From Ustilaginoidea virens (Eukaryota; Ascomycota; Sordariomycetes; Hypocreales; Clavicipitaceae), in the NCBI RefSeq assembly GCF_000687475.1, contig NC_057322.1, positions 372,001 through 436,000 of the forward strand: a stretch of DNA of 64,000 nt. The letters run 5' to 3'. The notes under the pieces were generated by a model that searched no databases, had not been told where the DNA came from, and saw only the letters and a list, made by a program, of their open reading frames with translations. Numbering within the stretch: the first letter of the stretch is position 1; the number at the start of each line of letters is the position of its first letter. The translations under genes were made by a program, and so were the position numbers. Below, piece by piece: positions 46,095-58,173 of this stretch.

Positions 46095-47233
46095 TCGCCG
46101 CCGCCGCCCAGGGGCCCGGCCGGGCTTCGGGAGAGGAAGCGCTTTTTGCCGGCGTGCAGAAGCCGCGGGTGGCCAGGTCCATCGTCGAGCAGGCGCGCGT
46201 GATGGAGTTTCGGGACAGGATCCTGCGTCGGTACCCGCCCTCGCTGAGGAGCGCTGCCCACGTGGCGCTGGGCCTGTACGACTCGGAGCCCGGCGGCGAG
46301 AAGGGCCGGGGGGTCGTGGAGCTTGACGAGGCCAACTACTCAACGTGGGAGGAGCGAGCCCGCTACGAGCGCGCGAGGCTGCGGGAGCGCGAGCGGGTGG
46401 ATGCGCTGATGAAGGCGTGCGCCACGGACGCTGAGCTGTGGCGCGTCATGGACGAGGAGGTGTTTTCGCTGCCTGCGAAGCTGGGCATCGAGCAGCGCCA
46501 GGCCGCCACGGCGGGCAGCAGGGGCCGAGGCCGGAAGGACAAAGCCGCTGCTGCTGCTGCTGCTGCTGCTGACGAGGCGGAGAAGAAGCACGCGGCGAAC
46601 GGCGCAGACCCGAAGAAGAAGAAGACGACGACGACGAAGAAGACGAAGAATGCAAAGACATGCACTGCCGAAGCAGGAGCCAAGAAAAAGGCCGAGCAGG
46701 AGAAGCGCGAGACGAACGACGCCGCCCGGAAGAAGGTGGCTGTCGCGGAATCGGCAGCCGACGGGGAGAAGCCCGCCATGAACGTTCACGGGACTCTCTA
46801 CTCGCACTTTATCAACGCGGGGCTGGGGCTCTTTGACACCGCCTTTGCCCGTCCGTCCGACTACGCGTTCCAGATCCTGCCCCGCGTCAAGGAGCTCGGG
46901 TTGCCGTCGTACGTCTTGGGGGTGTCGACGCCTTTCTACGCCCGCCTGGCCCGGATTCACTGGAACCGGTTCGGGGACGCCAACGCGGCCCTGGACCTGT
47001 TGCGAGAGATGAGCTCGGCCGGGCTGCACGCCGACCAGGACGTGTGCGATTTGCTGGCCACGATTCGCAACCAGCTGCACGGGTGCGCGTGGGGTGCGCA
47101 GGGCCCGTTTGTCATGGGCATGATGGAGGCGCCGCCGTACGACGGGACCTTGACGCATAGGCTGGCGGAGATGGAGAAGCACGTGGTCCGGGCCATGGAC
47201 GAGAGGGCTGCCGAGATGGAGGCGGCTGCGTAG
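45779..47233 (+). CDS. MTF2: Mtf2-like mitochondrial gene-expression protein
   Basis: A single exon, 484 residues from the ATG at 45779. The start is Arg/Leu-rich and acid-poor (MALTLLPFLYQTRTLQRAIR), as in a mitochondrial presequence. The middle has DNAIPFVWDHASPYDEAEG and TPSEAEIFRSIFDEI, then polyGln (CAG run, 46065-46094), polyAla and a Lys-rich low-complexity block (46600-46740). The C-terminal domain (about 335-480: HGTLYSHFINAGLGLFDTAF, PRVKELGLPSYVLGVSTPFY) matches the fungal Mtf2 C-terminal family. In yeast, Mtf2/Nam1 couples mitochondrial transcription to RNA processing and translation; the role here is inferred. The repeats are in frame and probably variable between strains. Confidence 0.85.
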
Positions 47234-47297
47234 GGGGGTAGGGGGGTTCAAGGGCTGCAAGATGCTGCTGGATGATGTCTGGCCAAGTGGATGAAGG

Positions 47298-47331
<34 letters not shown>

Positions 47332-49234
47332 CACGTCGATTGTCATCGAGAACCGTTTCTAGGAATGTACGAATAGTTTTTGCCACTGGGCATCTGAACC
47401 TGTGTTTCCTGTGAACGTCAACGTCGGTGTTGGGGCATGAGACGCAAGCTCCCACACGCACGGCAAACCGCCATGCTCGTCCTCTCCAAGTCCCGTCTCC
47501 ATCAAGCCCCCCTCCCCCAAGATGGAGCGCCGTTCTCGCCAGGCTTGTCTTCTACCAGACACCACGGGCGGAAAAGGACGCGAGCACGAGCTTTGCCATC
47601 ACGAGCCCGACATGCATACGTGTCCAGAGGGCAAGTTGCCAGCGATGGGGAGGGTTCCGGCTTGCCTTGCTGCCATCGGACGGAGTAGGTGCCGACTAGC
47701 AGTTGGCTTCATGGAGGAACCCGCGCGGGGCTCTGAAGGTTCACCTTTGGCCCCAACGGCCCCGTGCCAGGCTCGACGCAACAAGATTCCCTGGTGGCCC
47801 CTGGCCCACCGAGATGGCAGCACCCATTTTCGGAATCCTGCAGCGGACCGCATGTGCCGACCGACCGACCGTCCTTGCCAGCCGAGATCGTCCAGGGGGC
47901 CGTGTCTTGTCCCGCCGAGCCAGGGGCGGTCGACCAAGTCGGACTTTTGCTTTTCTTTTTTTTACTGCCGTTGTGCGACGGCCACTTGTTTGGGGAAGAG
48001 GAGGGGGGGACCAACGGGTGCAAGACGCCATCGCATCATCAGACGTCATGTTGTCGGCTCCAACGCCCAGTTGCAGTTCCGTTCCGCATTTGTCCAAGCA
48101 AGCGCCGGTTCGCAGGGCTGAAAAAAAAAAAAAAAGAAAAAAAAAAAAAAAAAGGGTCCCAAGGAGGCCGCCCAGCCACGGCAAGGGAGCCAGCGCCCAC
48201 TCCACTCCACTCCTCCATTGTCGACGATTTGACGATGCCGGCACTGGGCTGCTGGGAGAGGAATGCGGAATGAATGCGCGCTGATGTCCTCGGGGGACTG
48301 GAGCCCATCACATCGCGGCAATGTGTGAGACGAGACGAGCCCCGTCGAACTGGGGGAAGCTGCCTGCAGCAACCGGGTGCCCTGCGTCTGCCGACTTTCA
48401 TCAGGCGCGCTATTGAATAGAAGAGGGGGAAAAAAAAAAAAAAGGAAAAAAAAAAAAAAGGCAGGGTCCGCGGCCCCCCCCCCCAGAGGGATAAGATTGG
48501 CCCCGCTCTGCAGCTCCTGGGCCGCCGGGTCGCAGGGATGACCGACAGCCGCATGTGACGACGGGTAGGGGAAGAGAGGTGGGGGGGGGAGCAAATTAAA
48601 CTGGCGACCCACCCTGTGCGACCGGGGCAAATAAAAGGCCGGCATTGGCGAGAGGCGCCTGCCGTAGGGCGTTTTCTCGCCAGCCCAGCTGTAACCCACC
48701 CAGCCCAGCCCAGCTGTAGCTCGGTACATGGGTATGCATGTACGGGGCTACCTGGTGCCATGTACTCCGTACTCCGTACGCACTATTGATTGATCCGTGC
48801 AGACCCAAAGCCCATCCCCGGCAGCTGAGGCTGAATGCAAAGGCTTGGGCTGGCGCAAGGCATTCCTGCAACGGCCATGCCCTCGTAAGAAAGCAACAGC
48901 AACAGCCCGCTGGAGGAAGGGAAGGGCGGGTGATTCTTTTCTCCCCTCTGGTCGAGGCCACTCCATAGTTTTCGGGGCGTCAAGCTGCACGGCTCCAACC
49001 TATATAGACAAGTTGCCCGCCCCTTTCCCACGCCAAGCGGGCACCTCAGCCGAACAAACGACTGTCCCCTTTTTGCCCAGGCAGCGCAACGCAACGCAAC
49101 GCATCGTGGAACCCGTCTGTCTTGGTCTTGTATTTCTTTTTCTCCCCGACTTGCTCAACTCCCCGCCAAGCTTGACAAGCTTGATTGCTTTTTCTCCTTC
49201 CATTGTTTCTCTTCAAGCATCCCATTCTCTCACA
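47234..49234. other. Intergenic region upstream of the PLAC8 gene
   Basis: No gene is supported. Holds T31 (47301-47331), A-runs at about 48121-48152 and 48429-48459, and two overlapping TACTCCGTA motifs (48763-48778). Confidence 0.55.
49001..49007 (+). promoter_or_regulatory. TATA element of the PLAC8 gene
   Basis: TATATAG, 234 bp upstream of the ATG at 49235. Confidence 0.45.
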
Positions 49235-49953
49235 ATGGCCGCCGAGGCAACCGCCCCCGTCACTGCGCAACCGGCTCCCGCTCCCGCCCCGGCGGTGGCC
49301 GCGCAGCAACCGTCGCAGAACAAGTCTCCCATCGACCAGGCCGACCTGGACGACTGGAAGAATCGCTTCAACGACGTCATGTCCCGCTCGGGCGAGGTCA
49401 TCCACTCCAAGTCGCGGGAAGGCGCGCAGTCTTGGTTCGCCGGCTTCTTCGACTGCTTCGACCCCATCGATACCTGCTTGGTTGCGTACTGCTTTCCGTG
49501 CGTGACGTTTGGCAAGACGCACCACCGCGTCGTCAAGAACGGGAACCTCGACGGATACGAGCCCATCAACACGTCTGTACGTGTTTCCCCCCCCCCCCCC
49601 CCTCTTTGCATTCACCGCGTTTTTTCTTTTCTTTTTTTTTCCGTGGGCAGCTCCCTGTTTGCTCTTGTCTTTGCTCATCACGCGCGCAGTGCCTTTTGTT
49701 CTGCGGCGCCGGCTGCTTTGGCCTTCACTGGGTCCCTCTGGCCATGCAGCGCATGAACATTCGCGAAAAGTACCACCTGCAGGGATCCTGCGTCGAGGAT
49801 CTCGTCCTCTCGTGCTGCTGCCATTGCTGCACCATAATCCAGTCGGACAAGGAGGCTGCGCACCGCGAGGCTCTGCTCCAGGGCGGCGCTGTCCAGCAAC
49901 AGTACCAGCCCAACACGAATCAGATGCAGTACCCTGAAACCAAGACGGGATAA
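49235..49953 (+). CDS. PLAC8-domain cysteine-rich protein
   Basis: Two exons (49235-49576, 49690-49953), 201 residues. The 113-bp intron (GTACGT, GCAG) contains C16 and T-rich stretches. A Pro/Ala-rich N-terminus and a hydrophilic linker precede the PLAC8 domain (about 65-170). Its Cys-rich motifs are FFDCFDPIDTCLVAYCFPCV, CLLFCGAGCFGLHW and VLSCCCHCCTIIQSDKE. PLAC8 proteins are small membrane-associated proteins; the plant and fungal relatives include cadmium-resistance and fruit-weight proteins. Ion transport or stress roles are possible but not shown here. The Gln-rich tail (VQQQYQPNTNQMQYPE) is usual for the fungal members. Confidence 0.9.
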
Positions 49954-51660
49954 GGGGGCGGCGGAGAGGGGAGGGGGGAGGGAAGGCAACGCAAGGGGCG
50001 TCACGAAGGGATTAATTACCGTGGGCGATCTCGTGCCTTTTGGTCGTGTTTATTGTTTTTTTCGGACTCGGCTGCCGGTTGGTTTGTATCGATACTCAAT
50101 ACCAGGATGTTTCCATGTTTCCATTTGTCGCAGTTTTGATGTCGCCGAGCCTGCATGACTGATGGCTGTCAGTTGTGAATGCCAACACATGTCGATGGCC
50201 AGGATTTAGAAGAAAAAAAATAGAGCGTTGAAAGCCTTTTCAACAGTACCATCACTCTGTAACGCCCTCCTTGGAAGTCCAGGCGGCGGCCAGACCAAGA
50301 AAGACCTCGACGGCGTCGTGGGCACGACCCCGCAGCTTTTGAATGTGGAAGAATCAGTAGAGACGGCATGTTCCATGAGAAAGGCGCCCTTGGTGGTTTG
50401 AAGACGGAGTTTTTGCACACTTCCAGGGGGGGCCAGCTTCAACCGTCACGTCACGTGGAGACATGGTGGTTCGTCTCGATTGGGAACACGGCTCAAAAAT
50501 GATTGGCTAGAGCGCCCTGACCCCTGGCCAGACCCCTGCCTGCTGCCTGCTGCCTGCTGCCTGCTGCCTGCTGCCTCGTCACGACTCACGACTCACGACT
50601 CACAACTCACGCCAAGCACGCCCGCGACAGGTTCCTCGACACCCTCGGCGCGGGGCCCCTCTTCCAACGGCATGAGCAGGGCCCATCACCTCGGCGGACC
50701 AGCTGACCGGGGTCCAGCTCAAGACGTGCAATCGACATCCTGCACGCGTGCGGCACGGCCCACCCGCGCCAGCATGGACGGGCTTCCTCGCGGCCGTCAC
50801 GGCGGGCACCCCGTGTGCATGCAGCGCGTGCCCCCCCTCCCTTGCCTCGTCTTCCTTTTTTGACCCCTTTGGCCTCTGTCCCTTCTGCCCCTCCTTGCCT
50901 TTCGCTGCTGACCGCGTGGAGCCGGGGCAGCGTGTGCATGGGCGACGAGGCGGCGCGCATGGGGTTCGTGGGGACCGAGGCGGCTGCGGGTTGCTGGTGC
51001 GGGTGAGGTGCGGCGTCGGAGCCGCCTGGGGGGTTTGCGTGCGACGACGACGAGGTTTTTCGGGTGACGAATACGAGTTTACTTTGCGCTGCTGCACAAC
51101 GGTATGCTGGGCAGATGGGCGTGCAGGGCGGGTTATCGTGGCTGGCTCGTGTGGGTGTCAGCGGGCAGGTGCAAAGGCAATCGGTGGATGGGCTTCCAGG
51201 GACACGGCCTTGGGTAGCAGCAAGGGTGGCAATAATGAGGAACAACTATACACGCAGCAGCGATTGTTTAATCGCGCAGCAGGAAGCGTATTAATACATG
51301 TGTTTACACACACAGGTCCCTGGACTATTTCTCCAAAATTACTACTCGGTAGGCCATATATTCAGTACCTTTTAATACCTGTTCAAGGTATATACATAGG
51401 CCAGCACCTTGATAATGTAAGCGTTATAACATATATACTTATTTCATAGATACTATAGACATACACCTTTTACATAGAATACTATTGATAATTTAAAAGT
51501 TGTTTATTTAGAAACTACTATCGACATCCCTTCCATCTACAATTCCAAGTCACTTTGTATTGAAAATAGTATAGAGGCGCAACTCTCACTTCACTGTATA
51601 TTGAAAAGTCGCTACTGCGTGTACAGTTCTTCCTAATCAACTGACATGGACAACGGCACT
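49954..51660. other. Intergenic region with 7-bp repeats and an AT-rich patch
   Basis: No gene is supported. CTGCCTG units at 50536-50576, ACGACTC units at about 50580-50610, and an AT-rich stretch at about 51270-51600 just beyond the dynamin stop. Confidence 0.55.
50536..50610. repeat. Two adjoining 7-bp tandem repeats
   Basis: About six units of CTGCCTG followed by about four units of ACGACTC. Non-coding. Confidence 0.85.
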
Positions 51661-53995
51661 TCACCCCACGATTGTCTTCTCCTCGTCACCGTCATTTGCC
51701 TCCTCCCCGTTACCATCGTTTGCCTCCTCCCCGTTACCATCGTTTGCCTCAGGAACGACGAGCTCCTGCGAGTTAGCTTCCTGATCCCCAACCTGGCTGC
51801 TACCAGAGTGAGCGCCCAGACCCAGCGAACGTTGAGAAACCAGTCGCCTGAGCTCCTCTTTGCCTTTCTGCAAAACATCAAGCTTTTCCAAGCAACGAGC
51901 GCGCTGCAGGCTCGTGTCTTGACTCTCGCTCACTAGTCTAGCGATTTCTTCTTCTTCAAGGTCCAGTACCACGTCTGACTGGAGCAGGGAAGGCAGCTTG
52001 CTGACGAGACACTGCTCCACAGCCAAAACACTTACGTCGTCAACGAACCTCTCGAGCGCGACCTGCGAAATCACCGTCAATTCACGAGACAAGACACGGT
52101 ATGGGTGATAGAAGAGAGAAAAGAAAAAAAAAGAGGTTGCAGATTGGGGTTTGAAAAAGGCAATTTACCTTGTAGTATGCCTGCATATAGTCTATGGCGC
52201 TCTCGCTGGCGTGCTGATTCATGTCGTCGTCCGTCTCCTCCTCCAGCGACTTTAGCAATTGGTACGGATCAAACGAAGTTTCATTGCCAGCTTGCAAGTC
52301 ATCCCTGCCCAGCACCTTCTTCAGCACATTTTCCAGCCGGCCGTGACGCCTGGCAGCTTGCGCTTTCTGCACAATGTTGATGACGTAGTTGTTGTACGTA
52401 ATTGGGTGGCCCTGCAGATGCGGTCGCAGAAGCTCCTGCAACTTGGCGTGGAGGTCGCCCTTGAGCCCATCCAAGGAGCTGCTGATGATGCAGAATATGC
52501 CGTTCGCGGCTTCCTCGATGGCTATGTGGTCAACAATGGCCCGCGTCACGTCGTCGACGATTTGCAGAACGCTCCCCATGACGTCTTCGGCGATTCCCGA
52601 CCACGGCTGGCATTGCTCGGCAAACAATTCGCTTATGATGAGTGGGTTGAATGTGCCTTGTAGTTCCCGCGCCCTCATGCGGCTCATGAGAACGTTGACG
52701 TGGTCGATGTAGGCGGAGCGAGAGATTCTGCGAGAGGATTGCTCCTTATTTTCCGTGTCGGACGCGTCGTCGACAATACGCTTACTCTCACCCTTGAGGC
52801 ACATTTCCTGCTGGAAAGCGGTCAACGTATTTCGCACACGTGCTCTGAGACGCTTCCGGTATCCCGCTTCGGTTTGTGCGTCTCCAAAGAACGGATCGCT
52901 GTACTCTCCATCTATCGCTGCCTGCATGAGTGACGTGAAGTCGCGGCTGACTAGCAGCAGGTATTTGCGCTGCTCCTTCAATGTCCCACGCGGGGTACCT
53001 AGCCTCCTGAGCTGGGCTTCGCACGCAGCCATTTCTGCGTCTACGTCCTGCAGAAGATCCGGCAGCTGCTGCAGAATTTGATCCTTCAACACGTTGCTAA
53101 GCCTCGGCTTCAACGACTTGACGCCTAATAGCGACGGATCCATGGATGTCCAGACGCCTTTGGAAAAGAAGGCTTCCTCAGCTTCATCGCGCTCAGCAGA
53201 CGTGGCGTCTCGCGTCTTGAAGTCTCTGTTCTTGAGCACATGCCAACCCAGCCGGAACACGACATCTTTGTTCTGGGCCAGTTTCAAGTACGCAATCTCG
53301 CTGTCGGACCCAACATCCAGGGCGTCAGGCTTTGTGATCAGCCCAAGGGTACGAACTCCTCGAGGGTCGACTTCTCGTGCCAGCTCGGTGATATCCTGGA
53401 GCGCAAAGTCACTTTTGGCGGAAACAACAGCAAGAATGATGCTCCGCGGGCTCTCCATGTAGCCTCGCACCATCTTTCGTACCACGGCGGCATCTTGGAC
53501 GGACTGTTCGCGACTGCCAGCCCGGAAAAGCCCGGGGAGATCAACCATGGTGAGATGCGGTTGGGTTGGACCGCATACCTCAACTCGGAGGATGTCGCTA
53601 CTGAAGACTTTGGTGTCCGAAAGCCCCATGGCTTGTTTGGCCTTTTCGACAACGTCCCCTATATCTGGCGTGTCGTGAATCTCTGCTTTGAACTCAGCAA
53701 GGCGGCCTCTGTCCTGTTCCGACCGGTCAGGGCCGGGGTTGATTGAGACCTTGACGGTGGAGGTGGCATGGCGGCGAAGAATCAGTTCTGTGGGAAACCG
53801 AGTGCAGAGGTTGTCTTTGGCTGGGAAAGACATGCCCGAGATTGCTTCCAGGACGGAGCTCTTTCCGGCAGATTGGTCTCCGCAAACGATAATCTGCGGT
53901 ATGTCGACATATCTGCTGATGCCTTGAGATCGGAGCTTATCAATAATGTCGAGTAGACCCCGATGGTCTCTGGATTGAAGTGTGACGGAAGCCAT
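51661..53995 (-). CDS. Dynamin-like (Mx-type) GTPase
   Basis: Two exons (52169-53995, 51661-52062, 106-bp intron), 742 residues. Dynamin-family large GTPases remodel membranes by GTP-driven assembly. G1 GDQSAGKSS is at 39-47, G3 DLPG in TMVDLPGLFRAGSREQ, and G4 TKPD in LGLITKPDALD. The central stalk region follows and a GTPase-effector-like helical segment spans the splice (SAIDYMQAYYK joined to VALERFVDDVSVLAVEQCL). It lacks PH and Pro-rich domains, so it is closer to the fungal Mx-like group than to Vps1 or Dnm1. These are often multicopy and strain-variable in moulds. The C-terminus ends with an acidic tandem repeat (DGNGEEAN units, 24 bp each, about 51680-51752). The biological role is unknown. 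Confidence 0.92.
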
Positions 53996-55876
53996 TTGGG
54001 CAGTGTCAAACTTGAGGATACCAAGAGCGTTGATACTGAATAGATGGTCATATTTCGAGGACGAAGAGAAACGGCGAGCATCTTAAGTATTGAATCTCCC
54101 AGTACGTAGGGCGGAGTAGGCCGTGCCATGTTTGCAAACACTTACAAAACATTCGTTTGTAAGGAAGCGTTCACAGGTTCACAGGCCAGTGCGGAATTCC
54201 AGGTCTGGGCAGGGGATGCAGGGGTATTGGCATGGTGGTCGTATGTTCAATGCCGTCAACGGTGCTTCCATGTTAGGACCCAGCACCTGTCCTATATTCG
54301 GTACGAGGGTGCAGTGCAGCGAGTGCGTGGATACCGATAGCATCAACTTATTGGGAGCAACCAAGGCGGACGTACAGTTGGCCTATGTGCGCACGTAAAA
54401 GCAATTAAGAAATAAGTACCTTGGGTAGGAGGTAGGCATGTTCAAAAGTCTGTAAAGTCTACATTTACCTGACGGAGGGAGAAGAAGACGAGTGAAGCTG
54501 ACGATGTGCGAAGTCAGGCGTGGTGGGGGGAGGGGGGGGCTGCAGCCAATCACAGCCTACTTTTAGTAGGGTCAGACGAGGGTGTCAGCCAATCAGAGCA
54601 GCCGTTCGACACATGCCCCTTACGATACCAACGTGCCAATTATCTCGTTACTTCCAGTATTCACTTCACTTCCCATACCCCAATTCTCTCGCTACTTCCA
54701 TATTCACAGGCAGGGACGCCGTCCGGGTTGCCGCATGCCGTTTTACAAACGCGACTTGGACCCCTTGCGCCAGGCGGCTGAACGGAAAACGAGGCTGCCC
54801 AACTCATGCATGGCAAGACGAAAACAAACAAGCATGGGCTGACGTGGCCGAGGCCAGGCGACAAAAGAGGAAGCCGTGAATCCAAATCCCGACTCGTGCA
54901 GGAGCCCCGTCAAAGCAGTCCACCCAAAAAGGGGCCCTTATTCGGTGCCTGGCCTTGACTCGACGCCAGTCCCGCTGCCCCCGTCATCCCAAACGATCAA
55001 TGTTTGCCGACTCCCCTGGAACGGGGCCAGCGCAGAGTCGCAGAGCCTTGGTTGCCGACGGCTAGCAGCCTCTCGAGGCATGGCATGTTTGCTTTGTACG
55101 CAGACTATCGACGGCTAGCAGCCGCTCGAGGCATGACATGTTTGCTTCGAGCGCAGAGTATCGACGGCTAGCAGCCTTCTGGTCCATAGCACGTCCGTGT
55201 CTTGATATCGCGAGGAGCGAGGCGGACTTGGAGCATGCAGGCACCAAAAAAAAGACCCTGGCCCACGTTCCAAACACCATGACCTCTGCCTTGTTGTGGC
55301 CCTTTTGATTCAGGGAACGTGCAAAGATTGCGTTTTGTGACGCCGCGTGGCCCACGAACACGGCCTGTAAATAGCTTATATCTAAAGGATGAATCGTCCT
55401 CACAATCTACCACGACACTTGCCTGCACCACTAGAGCGGGAGACTTGATTGCTTCTCTATGAATTCGTCGCCGAAGGGGTAGGAGGATCAGGCTTGCCCA
55501 GCCTGCCAGCACACGGCCCAGCCACACTGCCATGCTGCCGCGTGCCCCGAGTCAATGATGAATAAACGGTACTATGCACTAGGTGAAAACAAAGGCGATT
55601 CGATTATATACCGGCCGCACGGCCTTACAGTCACTCGACCCGGCCGGCTTACCCGATCGTAGAACCTTTGTGACGATTGATTAGCCCCCATGAGTCGTCA
55701 GTCATTACATTACACCTTGGGCCAGCGAGCGCGGGCTAGACGTTGGGCGGTACATGAAGTCGGTGCATGTGCATCAAGAAGGAATGGCTCAACGTCCGCT
55801 AGCTCCTGCGCCTTTCCACCAACACAATGGCGCGCATGCGCAACCGGCCGTCTCAAATCAGGTACTTTCATCCATG
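53996..55876. other. Intergenic region with a 53-bp tandem repeat
   Basis: No gene is supported. A repeat with exact 53-bp spacing lies at 55056-55180. Otherwise only short open frames. Confidence 0.5.
55056..55180. repeat. 53-bp tandem repeat
   Basis: CGACGGCTAGCAGCC starts at 55056, 55109 and 55162, exactly 53 bp apart. The first two units are near-identical over their length (CTCGAGGCATG, CATGTTTGCTT) and the third is partial. Confidence 0.9.
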
Positions 55877-57517
55877 TTAGCCGTCGCTGTTCCTGTTGCG
55901 CTTGGGAGCCGAATGCTTTGCAGCTGGCAGCTTGTGGCTTACTGGTATATATAGGTACGGCACCTCCTTCTCGTACTGCTTCCAGGCATCGCCATACTTG
56001 CGCCTGCACCGCTCGATATCTCGGTTGGAGCGGTGGATGATCATGGTCATGAAGAACACGGGGTAGAACCACGGAAAGGGGCTCCTAGAGACGCCGAGGG
56101 GGTCAGCGCAAAAAGCATGCCCGGGTGCGAAGAGGGACCACCCACTTGAAGCCGGTAATCAGCCCCCACGAAAACGAAAAGAACATGTCCGGCACGTAGT
56201 TTGGCTTCCGCACAATGCCGAACCACCCGTCCACCAAGATGCGGTCCCCCGCTGCCGTCTCCAAAGCCTTGGGGTTCTTGAGAGTGCGCCACGGCAGCTG
56301 GGGGAAGGTGTTTCGCGACACCAGGCTGCCCTGGCGCTCCATCAGACGGAACGAGTTCTTCTGGCTGTTGGACGTGTCCCACATCCAGTACATGAACAGG
56401 TAGACGACCAGGAGGGCTGCCAAGGCGTACTTGTTCCATCGGTACTCGGAAGGAGGGTGGTTTGCAAAGTACAGCGCGCAGTGGCAGTAGCTGAAGGGCA
56501 CGCCAGCCATGTTCCAGAATGTGAGCATGAAGCCGAGCTTCTCAAAGTACATGTCCCTGGAACAATCCGTCAGCCGCACGACACATAAGTTCCCTTCCAG
56601 ACCTAGAGCGAGCCCGCTGGCAGCGCGTCTCCGACTCACCAGCTAGAAGTAATCAGCTCTTCCCCCTTGGCGCAGGCATTTGCGTAGAGGTAGTGCGCCA
56701 TGACCAGAAACATGACCTCTGCCGAGACGTAACCGTATTGCTCGTACTGCTTGCAAGCGGTGGCGGCCGTTATCAAGAACAAGATGTACCACGGGATGCG
56801 CACTTCGTAAAACATCTTGAAGTCGAGAATGCCTATTCTGGGGTTCAACTCGGCGCCCATGAAAAAGTCGTAGATGGGATGCCCTGTCAGACGATGGGTC
56901 CTCCCTCGGACAACAGCCTGGACGTAGACGACGAAGCTGTTCAGAAAGCCCGAGAGGATAGCCACCGTCATGATGGACCCGAACTCGTCGACGAGGGTGT
57001 ACAGGGGGAAGACGTCGGTGACATGGAGCAGGGCGGCGGCGGCAATGGTTGCGTAGAAGCTCGTGTAGGCGGAGCAGTAGTACGGCAGACGTTGACCACC
57101 TTGGTGGGGGAGAGGGCGGCCCTGCACCAGGACGCCAGGCATGAAGCAGTACATGAGCATCTCCAGGACGAAGAAGGCCCAGTAGATGGCCCACGCCTTG
57201 GCGGTCGGGAACGCGCCTTGGTAGACGAGGCGGGCGAGATGGCCGCCGAACTGGAGCCACGTCTGGTCGTCGTTGCGAAGGGGCAGTTTGCCGTGGTAGT
57301 AGGTTGCGCCAATCCACATGTACCACATGAGCAGGGGGAAGCCCATCATCAACCCCAGGGCGCCCAAGGAGCCGCCAAACTCGAATTCGTCACTCTCGCC
57401 CTCGTTGAAGGCGGTGCTGGCGAGCTGGTCGGGCTGGTCGGGCTGGTCGGCGCTGGGGCCGGCGCTGGGCCCGGCGCTCGCGGCCGAGTCGCCCTCGGCT
57501 TTGTCTCGCGAAGCCAT
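55877..57517 (-). CDS. erg4: Delta-24(24(1))-sterol reductase Erg4
   Basis: Three exons (56640-57517, 56146-56556, 55877-56084), 498 residues. It reduces the C-24(28) double bond, the last step of ergosterol synthesis, in the ER membrane. It is a multi-pass protein of the ERG4/ERG24 family: [20 protein letters not shown], the signature [65 protein letters not shown] and the terminal [20 protein letters not shown]. The introns are 83 bp (GTGAGT) and 61 bp (GTGGGT). The start at 57517 gives the usual acidic N-terminal part; an in-frame upstream ATG at 57625 was not chosen because it lies within the promoter-like stretch. It is divergent from a Zn2Cys6 gene. Confidence 0.94.
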
Positions 57518-58173
57518 GGCGGTGTCGACTGTCGCGAGGGAATAGATGGCCCAGGGATGCAGCAACAACGACGTGTTGATGATCAATAAGAATAGAGCAT
57601 TCAGAAAAATGTACGATGCTAACAATCAAAGAGTTCCCCGCGCAGCCCGCACTACGCCAACCACGAGAAGAAGAGGGTTCATCACGGAGACGCGGGAGAA
57701 CCAAGCTATAAAAGCTGCAAATTTTATCAAGGGTCAGCCAGCCGTCCAGCTTAGATAAGACTTTGGTAAGAGCCTTGAGACGTCAAGTGTCAAGTGCTCA
57801 ACGGCCCGTCCGCAGCTGGATCAATACTCACGGCGGCTGCCGCGCGATTCGCGTTGGTGATTGGCTCCTTCCTTGCTGCGTGGCGGCTTACAGCAAAAAT
57901 TGGATTCCCCGCTTTATTCCGGCGCAAACGGGGCCAGCGTGCTGGGAAGGAAAAGGCGATCCAATCACGGCAGCCACTGCTGCTGCAGAGGGCCAGCACG
58001 GACCCACATGCTCGCTCCGTCTTGCTGCTTGTACTCCGTAGCTCCGCAGCCTTCCATCAGAATCCACCAAAAGTAAGCTCCGGGCCTGGTGGAGCAAGCA
58101 GAAACAGCAAATTGCAGCGACGGCCCGCGACTTGGCCTCTTGATACATATGCAGGAATCCAAGGCTTCGTCAG
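57518..58173. promoter_or_regulatory. Divergent promoter of erg4 and the Zn2Cys6 regulator
   Basis: 656 bp between the two start codons, with one TACTCCGTA motif (58032-58040). The regulator could control erg4 or itself from here, but no specific site was identified. Confidence 0.55.

Noticed and set aside
48046..48761. Two overlapping minus-strand frames of about 230 codons with Phe-rich runs
   Set aside because: The Phe runs are translated A homopolymers; no conserved residues.
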